The notes under the pieces are model-generated. The model was not told where the DNA came from and ran no database searches. It worked only from the letters and a program-made list of their open reading frames with translations. A program made the position numbers and the translations under genes. A stretch of 14,799 nt of DNA from an uncultured Austwickia sp. (lineage in GTDB: Bacteria; Actinomycetota; Actinomycetes; Actinomycetales; Dermatophilaceae): positions 1 through 14,799 of the forward strand of contig CAKUSI010000057.1 of the NCBI GenBank assembly GCA_934678955.1, written 5' to 3'. Positions 7,725 to 14,799 of the stretch are shown piece after piece; position 1 is the first letter of the stretch; each line of letters begins with the position of its first letter.

Positions 7725-8308
7725 GCGCGGTTCCGAGCTCATCGACCGTGCGGCTGCGCGCCGCACGCGGCGTCGATGTCCCGACCCTGGTCGCCCTGGA
7801 CGAGCAGCTCTTCGGGGAGGCGGCCTGGGGGGAGGCCAGCTGGTGGGCCGAACTCGCGCGTCGACCGCGCCGCTATTACGTGGTGGCCGAGCGCGCCGGC
7901 CAGGACGCGGTGGCGGCGGTTTCCGCCCGCCAGGACATCGTCGGCTACGCGGGCTGCGACCTCGGCGGGAGCAGCGCCGACGTGATGACCGTGGCGACCC
8001 ACCCCCAGGTGCGAGGCCAAGGGGTCGGGGATCTGCTCGTCGGGCGCCTGGCGCACGTGGCCGCGTCGGCGGGTGCGTCGGCCTTGCTGCTGGAAGTGCG
8101 GGCGGACAACGCTCCCGCGATGCGTCTGTATGCGCGCCACGACTTCGAGGAGATCGCGCGACGGCCGCGCTACTACCAGCCCGACGACGTGGACGCCGTG
8201 GTGATGCGCAAACTGCTGGATGCCCATGATGTCGCGACGTCGCCGGCGGGCGCCCCCGGAACCGCGCCGGGGCCCGGCGATGGTCATCGCGGGGGAGAGA
8301 CGCGATGA
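7721..8308 (+). CDS. rimI: Ribosomal protein bS18 N-alanine acetyltransferase (GNAT family)
   Basis: GNAT acetyltransferase, which by family and position should acetylate the N-terminal alanine of ribosomal protein S18. The 195-residue product has motif A as [20 protein letters not shown] at about 91-110, with the acetyl-CoA pyrophosphate loop RGQGVG at 98-103. Motif B is [20 protein letters not shown], followed by [16 protein letters not shown]. Residues about 168-195 form a Gly/Pro/Ala-rich tail beyond the domain that looks unstructured and reaches into the tsaD start. It overlaps tsaB (GTGA) and tsaD (ATGA). In actinobacteria rimI regularly sits between tsaB and tsaD. Substrate is inferred from homology. 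Confidence 0.93.
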   Translation: MSAVPSSSTVRLRAARGVDVPTLVALDEQLFGEAAWGEASWWAELARRPRRYYVVAERAGQDAVAAVSARQDIVGYAGCDLGGSSADVMTVATHPQVRGQGVGDLLVGRLAHVAASAGASALLLEVRADNAPAMRLYARHDFEEIARRPRYYQPDDVDAVVMRKLLDAHDVATSPAGAPGTAPGPGDGHRGGETR

Positions 8309-9447
8309 CCGGGGCGCCACATGTCGCGCTGGGTGCCAGCCTCCGCGATGTCGCCGGGGCCGGCGCCGACGGGCCGCTGGTCCTGGGCATCGAGACGAGC
8401 TGCGACGAGACGGGCGTCGGGATCGTCCGCGGTGAGCGTCTGCTCGTGGATGCGGTCGCGAGCAGCGTGGCCGAGCACGCCCGGTTCGGCGGCGTGGTGC
8501 CCGAGGTGGCCAGCCGCGCCCACCTGGAGGCGATGATCCCGACGCTGGAACGCGCCTGCGCGGAGGCGGGCGTACGCCTGGACGACCTCGACGCGCTGGC
8601 GGTGACGGCCGGCCCCGGGCTGGCCGGCGCGCTGCTGGTGGGGGTCGCCGCGGCCAAGTCGCTGGCGCTGGCGCTGGGCAAGCCGATCTATGGGGTCAAC
8701 CACCTCGCCGGCCACGTGGCCGTGGACGTGGTCGAGCACGGCCCGCTCCCCGAGCCCACGATGGCGCTGCTCGTCTCAGGGGGCCACTCGTCGCTGTTGT
8801 TGGTGCCGGATGTGACGGGGGAGATCACGCCGCTCGGCGCCACCATCGACGACGCCGCGGGGGAGGCCTTCGACAAGGTCGCCCGGTTGTTGGGGCTGCC
8901 CTTCCCCGGCGGGCCGTGGATCGATCGGGCCGCCCGCGGTGCCGAGGGGGTCCCTGGCGTGGATCCCGCGCGCGGCGCGGGGGATCCCGCGTACGTGACA
9001 TTTCCTCGTGGTCTGACGTCGGGCCGGGATATGGAACGGCACCGCTTCGATTTCAGCTTCTCCGGTCTGAAGACCGCCGTCGCCCGCTGGGTGGAGGGGC
9101 GACAGACCGAGGGAGTCACCGTCCCTGTCGCGGACGTGAGCGCCAGCTTCCAGGAGGCAGTGACCGACGTCCTCACGCGCAAGGCGGTGCTTGCATGCCA
9201 GGAGCACGGGGTCGATCACCTTCTCATCGGGGGTGGGGTGGCGGCGAACTCGCGGCTGCGCTCCATGGCCGAGCAGCGCTGCGAGGCTGCGGGCATCCGG
9301 CTGCGGGTGCCCCGGCCGGGGCTGTGCACCGACAACGGCGCGATGATCGCCGCGCTCGGCGCGCAGATGGTCGCTCGGGGCCGGGAGCCGTCCCCCTTGG
9401 GGCTCGGCGCCGACTCCTCGCTGCCGGTCACCACGGTGCGGTGCTGA
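8305..9447 (+). CDS. tsaD: tRNA N6-adenosine threonylcarbamoyltransferase TsaD
   Basis: Catalytic subunit that transfers the threonylcarbamoyl group from threonylcarbamoyl-AMP to A37 of tRNA. The product has 380 residues; the first 23 precede the conserved core that begins [16 protein letters not shown]. Metal ligands His133 and His137 sit in NHLAGH, and the third lies in [12 protein letters not shown]. Other family blocks are [57 protein letters not shown] and [11 protein letters not shown]. The loop between PWIDRAARG and YVTFPRG contains a short internal duplication of GATCCCGCG. The ATG shares ATGA with the rimI stop and has GGGGGAGAG upstream. Downstream, where groES often lies in actinobacteria, a PfkB-like gene begins 2 nt later. 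Confidence 0.97.
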   Translation: MTGAPHVALGASLRDVAGAGADGPLVLGIETSCDETGVGIVRGERLLVDAVASSVAEHARFGGVVPEVASRAHLEAMIPTLERACAEAGVRLDDLDALAVTAGPGLAGALLVGVAAAKSLALALGKPIYGVNHLAGHVAVDVVEHGPLPEPTMALLVSGGHSSLLLVPDVTGEITPLGATIDDAAGEAFDKVARLLGLPFPGGPWIDRAARGAEGVPGVDPARGAGDPAYVTFPRGLTSGRDMERHRFDFSFSGLKTAVARWVEGRQTEGVTVPVADVSASFQEAVTDVLTRKAVLACQEHGVDHLLIGGGVAANSRLRSMAEQRCEAAGIRLRVPRPGLCTDNGAMIAALGAQMVARGREPSPLGLGADSSLPVTTVRC

Positions 9448-9449
9448 AC

Positions 9450-10493
9450 GTGAGCGGACGGGTGATCTGCGCGGGCGGGGTCGCGGTGGAGGAAGTGCTG
9501 GAGGAAGAGCGGTTTCCCGGGGAACCCGGCGTGTCCTTCGCCCGACGCCTGGACACCCGGGTGGGGGGGACCGCCGCCCTGGCCGCCATCGCCGCCGCCG
9601 AGGTGGGGGCGGCCACCCGCTGCGTCGGGACCGTGGGCACGGATCCGGCGGGAGCCACACTGCGCCGTCACCTGGCGCGCGCCGACGTCGACGTGACCAC
9701 CGTGCTGCCCGTCCAGGGCCCGACGTCGCGGATCCTGCGCGAAGCCCCGGACCTCGCGGCGCAGGACGCGCTGGCGGATATGGCCGCACTCCTCGGCGAG
9801 GAGGACGTCGCCGAGCCGGACCACGACCGCCTCTGCATCCTGCCCGGGGCCGCCTGGGGGTGCGGCACCGTGGCGGTCGAGCACGCCCTGGACCGCTGCG
9901 AGCCGGGAGACGCCCTCCTCCTGGACTGGGCGGCACTGGACGACACGGGATCGCTGGTCTCAGCGGCATACGACCTCGACCTGCAGATCCTGGCCCTGCT
10001 GAGCCCGTACCCGCTCCTTCCCCAGGAACTCGACCTGCGGGCCGTGGACGTGGTGATCACCGACCGCCGCGGTGCCACCTGGATCGCGGACGCCGGCGAG
10101 CTCCCGGCGTCGCTGTGCGTCCTCGTCGGTCGCCACGGGCTCTCCTGGGACGGGGAGATCGCGCTGGCCCCGGGCGCAGTGCGCGCCGAACCGCCGGCGG
10201 GGGAGAGCCTCGACGGGCCGGGGCCCTCTCCCTGGCCGACCGTGGCCTCGCTGCCCACCCGTGTCCGCACGCCCCTGGACCGGGCCTACGCGGTGCTGGC
10301 GGGGGCGCTCGCCGGTCACCTGGCCCGCGGCGACGACCGTCCGGAGGCGGCGGAGGGGGCGCTCGCTGCGTTGGGGCGGATGGAGGCCCACGCGGATCCG
10401 TGGCGGGGGATGGGCGCGCCACCGGGCGCCGCCGGGCCGTCCGGCCGTGTCCCCTGGCGACAGCTGCGGCTGGACACGGAGGAGCTGGGATGA
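9450..10493 (+). CDS. Degenerate PfkB/ribokinase-fold protein, probably not an active sugar kinase
   Basis: A 347-residue protein of PfkB (ribokinase) type whose role is unknown. The N-terminal half is recognisable: RVICAGGVAVEEV as first strand, RVGGTAALAAIAAAEVGAATRCVGTVGTDPAG-like stretch as the nucleoside/sugar-binding region, then RRHLARADVDVTTVLPV. A later strand, LCVLVGRHGLSW, resembles the ATP-side strand. The catalytic DTTGAGDAF motif, however, appears as VRTPLDRAYAVLAGALAG, with GAGD replaced by PLDR (about residues 275-278) and the catalytic Asp lost. The substrate Asp of the usual first signature (GxxxxD) is also absent (VAVEE). The start is uncertain: GTG 9450, 2 nt after the tsaD stop, or GTG 9441; neither has a clear ribosome site. 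The stop overlaps the menD start (ATGA). Confidence 0.72.
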   Translation: MSGRVICAGGVAVEEVLEEERFPGEPGVSFARRLDTRVGGTAALAAIAAAEVGAATRCVGTVGTDPAGATLRRHLARADVDVTTVLPVQGPTSRILREAPDLAAQDALADMAALLGEEDVAEPDHDRLCILPGAAWGCGTVAVEHALDRCEPGDALLLDWAALDDTGSLVSAAYDLDLQILALLSPYPLLPQELDLRAVDVVITDRRGATWIADAGELPASLCVLVGRHGLSWDGEIALAPGAVRAEPPAGESLDGPGPSPWPTVASLPTRVRTPLDRAYAVLAGALAGHLARGDDRPEAAEGALAALGRMEAHADPWRGMGAPPGAAGPSGRVPWRQLRLDTEELG

Positions 10494-12280
10494 ACCCGTC
10501 GACCGCGTGCGCGACCGTGCTGGTGGACGAGCTGATCCGGCTCGGATGCCGGCACGCCGTGCTGTCACCGGGCTCGCGGTCGGCGCCGCTCGCGTACGCC
10601 CTGGCGGAGGCCGACGCCTCTGGCCGGCTTCGGCTGCACGTCCGTGTCGACGAGCGCAGCGCCGGCTTCCTCGCGCTCGGGCTCGGCAAGGCGACTCGGA
10701 CCCCGGTGCCGGTCGTGACCACCTCGGGTTCCGCCCCGGCGCACCTGCACCCGGCGGTCCTGGAGGCCGACGCGGCCCGGGTGCCGCTCCTGGTGCTGAC
10801 CGCGGACCGCCCCCCGGAGTTGCGCGGTGTCGGCGCGAATCAGACCACGGACCAGGTCAAGCTGTATGGCTCCGCGGTGCGCTGGTCCGCCGACCTGGAG
10901 ACGCCGGCAGCGGGTGCAGGGCAGGACGGGGCGGGCGCGGTCGAGTCCTGGCGCGCAGCGGCGTGGCGGACGGCGATCGACCGTGCCTGGGTGGCAGCCC
11001 GGGGCGACCGCGGCGGCGACGCCGGTCCGGTCCACCTGAACCTGCCCTTCCGCGACCCCCTCGCCCCCGACCTGGACGGCGCCGGAGACCCACCCGCCCT
11101 CGACGGCCGCCCGGGCGGCGCACCGTGGACCAAGGTGAGCGGGCCGGGCGGATCCGCCTCCGCGCAGTGGTGGTCGGCGCGCGGGTTCGCCTGCGGCACC
11201 GAGCCGCTCGACGACGTCCCCGCCACCCTGGTGATCCTGGGCGACCTGGACGCGCCGGAGGCGAGCACCCGCGCGATCGAGATCGCGCGCGCGCACGGCT
11301 GGCCGGTGCTGGCCGAGCCGTTCGGCCGCCGCCCTCGAGGGGTGATCCCGCACGGACCGTTGCTCCTGCAGGCGGATCCGTCGTTCGTGGCGGCGCACCC
11401 CCCCGAGCGGATCCTGGTGGTCGGGCGGCTGACGCTGACGCGGACGCTGGCGGCCTACCTGCGCACACCGGGGCCGCGCGTGGAACTCGTCGCTCCCGAA
11501 CGGATCTGGCCCGACCCGGGCCACGTGGCCTGCCGCGTCTACCCGTGGGAGGCCCTCGCGGGCCGCGGCCGGGTCGGGGTCCAGGCCGTCCGCTCGGCCC
11601 ACGACGACGCGTGGTCCAAGGCCTGGCGGGAGGCGGGCGAGCGCGTTGCGGAGGCGGCCGCGCCCGGACTGGTATGGCCGGAGGGCGCGGCACCGGACGG
11701 CCCGGCGTTGGCGTCGGCGCTGCTCGCCGCGCTGCCCGGCGGCGCCCGGCTCTTCGTCGGTTCATCGAACGCGGCGCGCGATCTGGATGTGGCTCGGCGC
11801 GAGGACGAGCTGGAGCTGGTCGCAAACCGTGGGGTCGCCGGCATCGACGGGGCGATCTCCACGGCGGCCGGGATGGCGCTCGCCGGGGATCGCCCCACGT
11901 ACGCGCTGCTCGGCGACCTGACCTTCTTGCACGACTCCAACGGACTGCTCATCGGGCCTCAAGAGCCCCGACCCGACCTCACGGTCATCGTGGCCGACGA
12001 CCGTGGGGGCGGGATTTTCGCGCGGCTGGAGTACGGACAGGCCGGCAGGGAGCGCTTCTTCGAACGGATCTTCACCACCCCGACCGACGTCGACCTGGCC
12101 TCCCTGTGCGCGGCGCACGGCGTCGACTACCGGGAAGCGCAGACGCCCCGGGAGTTGGCGGGTGCCGTCGCACGTCGGCCCCGCGGCCTGCGGGTCGTGC
12201 ACGTACGCCTCGACGCTGACCGCCAACGCGACGCCCTGACCCGGCTGTCCGCGCGAGTCACGCGCGGGTTGTCGACCTGA
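10490..12280 (+). CDS. menD: 2-succinyl-5-enolpyruvyl-6-hydroxy-3-cyclohexene-1-carboxylate synthase
   Basis: Thiamine-diphosphate enzyme that joins isochorismate with the succinic semialdehyde unit derived from 2-oxoglutarate, the first committed step of menaquinone synthesis. It has 596 residues. The N-terminal Pyr domain contains SPGSRSAPLA near 26-35 and the catalytic Glu55 in RVDERSAGF, then TTSGSAPAHLHPAVLEAD and LTADRPPELR. The C-terminal PP domain shows GSSNAARDLD, ANRGVAGIDGAISTAAGMA and the ThDP/Mg motif GDLTFLHDSN from about residue 475 to 484 (Asp476, Asn484). GGAGGAG at 10478-10484 is a strong ribosome site, and the ATG overlaps the previous stop. Its substrate is made by the convergent isochorismate synthase. 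menC, menB and menE are not in the window. Confidence 0.97.
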   Translation: MNPSTACATVLVDELIRLGCRHAVLSPGSRSAPLAYALAEADASGRLRLHVRVDERSAGFLALGLGKATRTPVPVVTTSGSAPAHLHPAVLEADAARVPLLVLTADRPPELRGVGANQTTDQVKLYGSAVRWSADLETPAAGAGQDGAGAVESWRAAAWRTAIDRAWVAARGDRGGDAGPVHLNLPFRDPLAPDLDGAGDPPALDGRPGGAPWTKVSGPGGSASAQWWSARGFACGTEPLDDVPATLVILGDLDAPEASTRAIEIARAHGWPVLAEPFGRRPRGVIPHGPLLLQADPSFVAAHPPERILVVGRLTLTRTLAAYLRTPGPRVELVAPERIWPDPGHVACRVYPWEALAGRGRVGVQAVRSAHDDAWSKAWREAGERVAEAAAPGLVWPEGAAPDGPALASALLAALPGGARLFVGSSNAARDLDVARREDELELVANRGVAGIDGAISTAAGMALAGDRPTYALLGDLTFLHDSNGLLIGPQEPRPDLTVIVADDRGGGIFARLEYGQAGRERFFERIFTTPTDVDLASLCAAHGVDYREAQTPRELAGAVARRPRGLRVVHVRLDADRQRDALTRLSARVTRGLST

Positions 12281-12302
12281 CCTCCGGCGGCGGGAGCGGC
12301 CG

Positions 12303-12308
12303 TACGCT
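12303..12308 (+). promoter_or_regulatory. Putative -10 box (TACGCT) before the 40-codon ORF
   Basis: TACGCT matches TANNNT and ends 7 nt before an ATG at 12316, giving the leaderless layout. There is no ribosome site in the 7-nt spacer ACCCGCC. No good -35 hexamer is visible. Confidence 0.4.
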
Positions 12309-12315
12309 ACCCGCC

Positions 12316-12438
12316 ATGAGCGACGCATCGGCAGGTGACGTGCTGGCCGAACTCCTGGCCAGAGAACCATCCTGCGCCGCCGCGAGTACGTCTGGGGACG
12401 ACAGTCTCGACGCCGCCAGGGCGCGGTGGTCGGCCTGA
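12316..12438 (+). pseudogene. 40-codon ORF, possible truncated gene remnant
   Basis: An open frame begins MSDASAGDVLAELLAREP and ends DAARARWSA at a TGA. The first 18 codons look like the start of a normal actinobacterial gene. The later part contains AGA, GAA, CCA, AGT and TCT codons that are rare in neighbouring genes, so the frame may be broken or deleted from about codon 16 on. Another frame from about 12372 reads LRRREYVWGRQ and onwards, compatible with a lost or shifted segment. The opening faintly recalls small SnoaL/DUF4440-like proteins, but I cannot confirm this by eye. A -10 box lies 7 nt upstream and the stop codon lies inside the 12432-12458 hairpin. It could instead be a genuine small protein or simply non-coding. 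Confidence 0.35.
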
Positions 12439-12458
12439 ATCCCGCCGGCGTTCAGGCC
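12432..12458. terminator. Bidirectional hairpin between converging genes
   Basis: GGCCTGAA (12432-12439) and TTCAGGCC (12451-12458) are perfect inverted arms around an 11-nt GC-rich loop. The left arm contains the plus-strand TGA of the 40-codon ORF, and the right arm contains, on the minus strand, the TGA of isochorismate synthase. No T-run follows on either strand, which is common for actinobacterial terminators. Position between convergent transcripts supports a shared terminator. Confidence 0.6.
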
Positions 12459-13807
12459 AGGGGGCCGTCGGTCAGGGCGGCGCGCATCGGCATCAGCTTG
12501 GCGTCGGACTCGGCCAGTTCCGCCGCGGGGTCGGAGCCGGCGACGATCCCGCAACCCGCGAAGAGCCGCAGCCGCCGCGGATCGTGCGCGTCGATCTCGC
12601 CGCAGCGCAGCGCGATGCCCCACTCGCCGTCCCCGGCGCCGTCGATCCAGCCGACGGGGCCCGCATAGCGTCCCCGGTCCATCCCCTCCAGCTCGTCGAT
12701 CAGCGCCGCCGCATCCGTCCTCGGGGTCCCGCACACGGCGGCCGAGGGGTGCAGGGCGGCCGCCAGCGACAACGACGTCGCGCCGTTGACCAGGCGCCCG
12801 GTGACGTCGGTGGCCAGATGCATCACGTTCGGCAGGTGTAGGACGAAGGGGGTTTCCGGCACGTTCGTGCTCGTGCAGTGGGGGTCCAGCACGTCGGCCA
12901 CGGAGCGCACCGCGTACTCGTGCTCCTCCAGGTCCTTGCTCGAGCGCGCCAGGGAGGCGGCGAGCGCCAGGTCGTGCTCGTCGTCGCCCGTCCGGCGGAT
13001 CGTCCCGGCGAGCACGCGGGAGGTGACCAGGCCGCGCTCGAGGCGCACCAACATCTCGGGGGTGGCGCCCGCCAGGCCGTCGACGTGGAACACCCAGGTG
13101 CGGGGGTAGTCCGCCGCCAGCCGTCGCACCAGCCAGCGCGGGTCGACCGGTCGTTCCGCCTCGGCCAGTTCGCCGCGCGCCAGCACGACCTTGTCCAGCG
13201 CCCCGTCGGCGATGCGCGCCACGGCCCGCGCCACGGCCGCCTGCCACGCGGGTCCCGGCAGCGCGCCGTCGAAGAACACGGCCTCGCCCGGCCAGTCCGG
13301 CGGCTCAGCCGCGGCGACCCCCGACACCGCCTCGGGCGAGCGCGGCCCCTCCAGCGGTGTCGCGGTCGTGACCCAGGCGCGGGCGCCGCGCCGGGCGACC
13401 ACGACGCGGGGGACGACCAGGGCCCCGCCCGCGGTCGAGTCCGGGCTGAACGCGAACGAACCGAACGCCACCGCGCCGCTTCCCGGGGCCTGCACCGTGT
13501 CGCATACGTCCGCCTCGGCCACGAGACGGCGCCACCATTGCTGCGCCTCTGCGAATCGCTGCTCGCCAGCGGTCTCGCAGCGTGCCGCGACGCCCCAGCC
13601 CACCAGCCCGTCGCCGTCGCGGACCCAGGTGCAGGACCCGTCGCGCCGGGCGCTGGGGGGGAGCAGCGCCAACAGATCCGGGGCGTCGGGCAACAACACG
13701 GTACGGATGGCCAAGGCGGGGACGTCGGCGAGCGCGGCAGGAACCGTCGGCCCCGGGCGCGAGGAGGCCGTGGGCGCCGATGGCGCGGGTTCGGGGCGCT
13801 TCGACAT
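12452..13807 (-). CDS. menF: Isochorismate synthase
   Basis: Converts chorismate to isochorismate, the substrate of MenD. The 451-residue product has a variable N-terminal half and a conserved chorismate-binding C-terminal half. The latter begins at ALDKVVLARGEL, where Lys206 corresponds to the general base for water addition, followed by GATPEMLVRL with Glu251 as the general acid, SRVLAGTIRR, SKDLEEHEYAV with a Mg-binding Glu, LHPSAAVCGTPR, YAGPVGWID and AGCGIVAGSDPAAELAE (417-433). The first 25 residues are Pro/Ser/Ala-rich. The ATG at 13807 has no ribosome site but a TACCCT box 9 nt upstream. The family also includes DhbC/EntC enzymes for siderophores; convergence with menD favours menaquinone. 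The symbol menF is by role. Confidence 0.93.
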   Translation of the reverse strand: MSKRPEPAPSAPTASSRPGPTVPAALADVPALAIRTVLLPDAPDLLALLPPSARRDGSCTWVRDGDGLVGWGVAARCETAGEQRFAEAQQWWRRLVAEADVCDTVQAPGSGAVAFGSFAFSPDSTAGGALVVPRVVVARRGARAWVTTATPLEGPRSPEAVSGVAAAEPPDWPGEAVFFDGALPGPAWQAAVARAVARIADGALDKVVLARGELAEAERPVDPRWLVRRLAADYPRTWVFHVDGLAGATPEMLVRLERGLVTSRVLAGTIRRTGDDEHDLALAASLARSSKDLEEHEYAVRSVADVLDPHCTSTNVPETPFVLHLPNVMHLATDVTGRLVNGATSLSLAAALHPSAAVCGTPRTDAAALIDELEGMDRGRYAGPVGWIDGAGDGEWGIALRCGEIDAHDPRRLRLFAGCGIVAGSDPAAELAESDAKLMPMRAALTDGPLA

Positions 13808-13816
13808 GGCGACCCC

Positions 13817-13822
13817 AGGGTA
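13817..13822 (-). promoter_or_regulatory. Putative -10 box (TACCCT) of the isochorismate synthase gene
   Basis: Read on the minus strand, TACCCT ends 9 nt before the ATG at 13807, so the leader would be only a few bases. No purine-rich ribosome site lies between (GGGGTCGCC). This suggests menF is transcribed separately from the upstream phosphodiesterase. Confidence 0.4.
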
Positions 13823-13857
13823 CGGGGTCACCGGCGCACCCGCCGTCCGGGCCGGTT

Positions 13858-13878
13858 CCCGCGTCCGCTGGTCGCGGG
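13858..13878 (-). terminator. Possible hairpin downstream of the phosphodiesterase
   Basis: CCCGCG (13858-13863) and CGCGGG (13873-13878) form a perfect 6-bp stem around a 9-nt loop, about 30 nt past the phosphodiesterase stop and before the isochorismate synthase promoter. In DNA this GC-rich such stems arise often by chance and no T-run follows, so this is weak. Confidence 0.25.
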
Positions 13879-13908
13879 CCTGCCCGAAGGCGGATGCGCA
13901 CAGCGGCG

Positions 13909-14799
13909 TCAGCGACCCGACTGGAACAACCCGCGCGCCACCACGCCGGTGTCCGGCTGGTCCGTGAAGAACCCGTCGACGCCCGTCTTCAGGAAGACCA
14001 CGATCTCGTCGATGGCGCGACCGTAGCGGCCCTCCTCCTCGCCGATGCGGTAGTCCGCGGGCAGGAAGGTGTTCTCGTTGCGGAAGGTCCACGGGATGAC
14101 CTTCAGCCCGGCGGCGTGCGCGTCGTCCACCAGAGGGGTCGGGCTGCCCAGCGTGCCGTCCTCGTTGCGCGGGATCACCTGCGCCTTCTCCGGGCCGAGG
14201 CCGTCGATGCTCTTGCTCAGTGTGGCGAGGCTGCCGGGCGTGAGCAGGTCGGCGTACGTCCGCGTGTCGCCGGCGGCGACCAGATCGTACGGCGCCCCCT
14301 TGGCCGTCGTCAGGAACGTCGTGTTGGCCTTGTAGCCGTGCTTCGCCTTGAGCTCGAGCAGGTTGGACAGCTCGAAGGACTGGACCCACATCGGGGCGTT
14401 CTTCTTGTTCAGGCCGTACTGCGCGGTCTCCTTGACGACCGTGGCCTCCATCGGCAGATCGATGCCCTGGAAGTACGTCGAGTGCTTGATCTCGGGGATG
14501 ATCCCGATCGTCCGGCCATGCTTCTTCGACAGCTTCTCGCGCAGGGCGAGGACCTCGGCATAGGTCGGCACCTCGTGCAGGCCGTCATAGAGCGCGCTCG
14601 CGGTGCGGTAGGGCAGCCGCTCCTTGGCCCGCAGCGTCTTGATCTCCGCGAGGGTGAAGTCCTCGGTGAACCAACCGGTCATCTCCTCGCCGTCGACGCT
14701 CACCGTCTTCTTGCGGTCGGCGAACTCAGCCCGGTCGGCCACGTCGGTGGTGCCGGAGATCTCGTTCTCGTGCCGGTCGACGAGCACGCCGTCCTTGGT
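13909..14799 (-). CDS. glpQ: Glycerophosphodiester phosphodiesterase, GlpQ type (5' end cut by window edge)
   Basis: Hydrolyses glycerophosphodiesters to glycerol-3-phosphate and an alcohol. The 296 visible residues, read in from the right edge as TKDGVLVDRHENEISGTTDVA, match the GlpQ-like branch: the RHENEISGTTDV segment replaces the shorter motif of cytoplasmic UgpQ enzymes. It continues with GWFTEDFTLAEIKTLRAKER, the metal-ligand region IGIIPEIKHSTYF, MWVQSFELSNLLELK, VIPWTFRNEN and, near the end, GVDGFFTDQPDTGV. The N-terminus is missing, including the HRG...PENT motif and any signal peptide; GlpQ-type relatives are usually exported. A GTG at 14787 is inside the domain and is not the true start. 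The stop is 101 nt upstream of the isochorismate synthase ATG on the same strand. Confidence 0.93.
   Translation of the reverse strand, partial: TKDGVLVDRHENEISGTTDVADRAEFADRKKTVSVDGEEMTGWFTEDFTLAEIKTLRAKERLPYRTASALYDGLHEVPTYAEVLALREKLSKKHGRTIGIIPEIKHSTYFQGIDLPMEATVVKETAQYGLNKKNAPMWVQSFELSNLLELKAKHGYKANTTFLTTAKGAPYDLVAAGDTRTYADLLTPGSLATLSKSIDGLGPEKAQVIPRNEDGTLGSPTPLVDDAHAAGLKVIPWTFRNENTFLPADYRIGEEEGRYGRAIDEIVVFLKTGVDGFFTDQPDTGVVARGLFQSGR

Noticed and set aside
6144..8681. 845-residue minus-strand frame opposite the tsa genes
   Set aside because: Low-complexity Arg/Pro/Ala product opposite four well-supported genes; a GC artefact.
8955..8996. Short GATCCCGCG duplication in tsaD as a mobile-element target-site duplication
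   Set aside because: It encodes an in-frame surface loop ([12 protein letters not shown]) and no element lies between the copies.
9860..10489. N-terminal extension of MenD upstream of 10490
   Set aside because: The frame stays open but its Arg/Gly-rich peptide is a shadow of the PfkB-like gene; the ATG at 10490 has a good ribosome site and the canonical MenD start.
12808..14389. Fusion of isochorismate synthase with upstream phosphodiesterase sequence in a continuous open frame
   Set aside because: The upstream part is out of frame with the real phosphodiesterase, and the ATG at 13807 with its -10 box gives a normal-length enzyme.

Overview
The window is about 14.8 kb of very GC-rich DNA. 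Codons end mostly in G or C, GTG starts are common, genes overlap by 1-4 nt, and several starts appear to have a -10 box directly upstream and no leader. It also carries a menaquinone branch (menD, isochorismate synthase). Together this points to a high-GC actinobacterium. A Micrococcales relative (Intrasporangiaceae-like) is my guess from gene style, not a proven placement.

Layout. Positions 1-208 hold four units of a 52-bp tandem repeat, each containing a GC-rich hairpin; the array runs off the left edge. coaA (pantothenate kinase) is on the minus strand at 248-1201. It is divergent from a plus-strand block of glmS (1315), acpS (3192) and a fused NAD(P)HX epimerase/dehydratase (3606). After an 82-nt gap comes a second, tightly packed plus-strand block: an alpha/beta hydrolase with an N-terminal hydrophobic segment (5233), tsaE (6456), tsaB (7011), rimI (7721), tsaD (8305), a degenerate PfkB-fold protein (9450) and menD (10490). 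A 40-codon possible gene remnant follows (12316-12438). The isochorismate synthase (12452-13807) and a GlpQ-type glycerophosphodiester phosphodiesterase (13909 to the right edge) lie on the minus strand and converge on it.

Function. The core is housekeeping: coenzyme A synthesis (coaA) and use (acpS), glucosamine-6-phosphate for the cell wall (glmS), repair of hydrated NAD(P)H (nnr), tRNA t6A37 modification (tsaE, tsaB, tsaD) with the ribosomal acetyltransferase rimI in its usual place, and the first two committed menaquinone steps (isochorismate synthase and MenD), which converge at 12.4 kb.

Points of interest: the 52-bp repeats, whose variation includes flips of the hairpin loop; a PfkB-fold protein between tsaD and menD that has lost the catalytic GAGD motif; the absence of alanine racemase between nnr and the hydrolase, where a perfect inverted repeat now sits; and a hairpin at 12432-12458 whose two arms carry the stop codons of two converging reading frames. 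I found no convincing new multi-gene system, phage, insertion sequence, CRISPR array, tRNA or rRNA.
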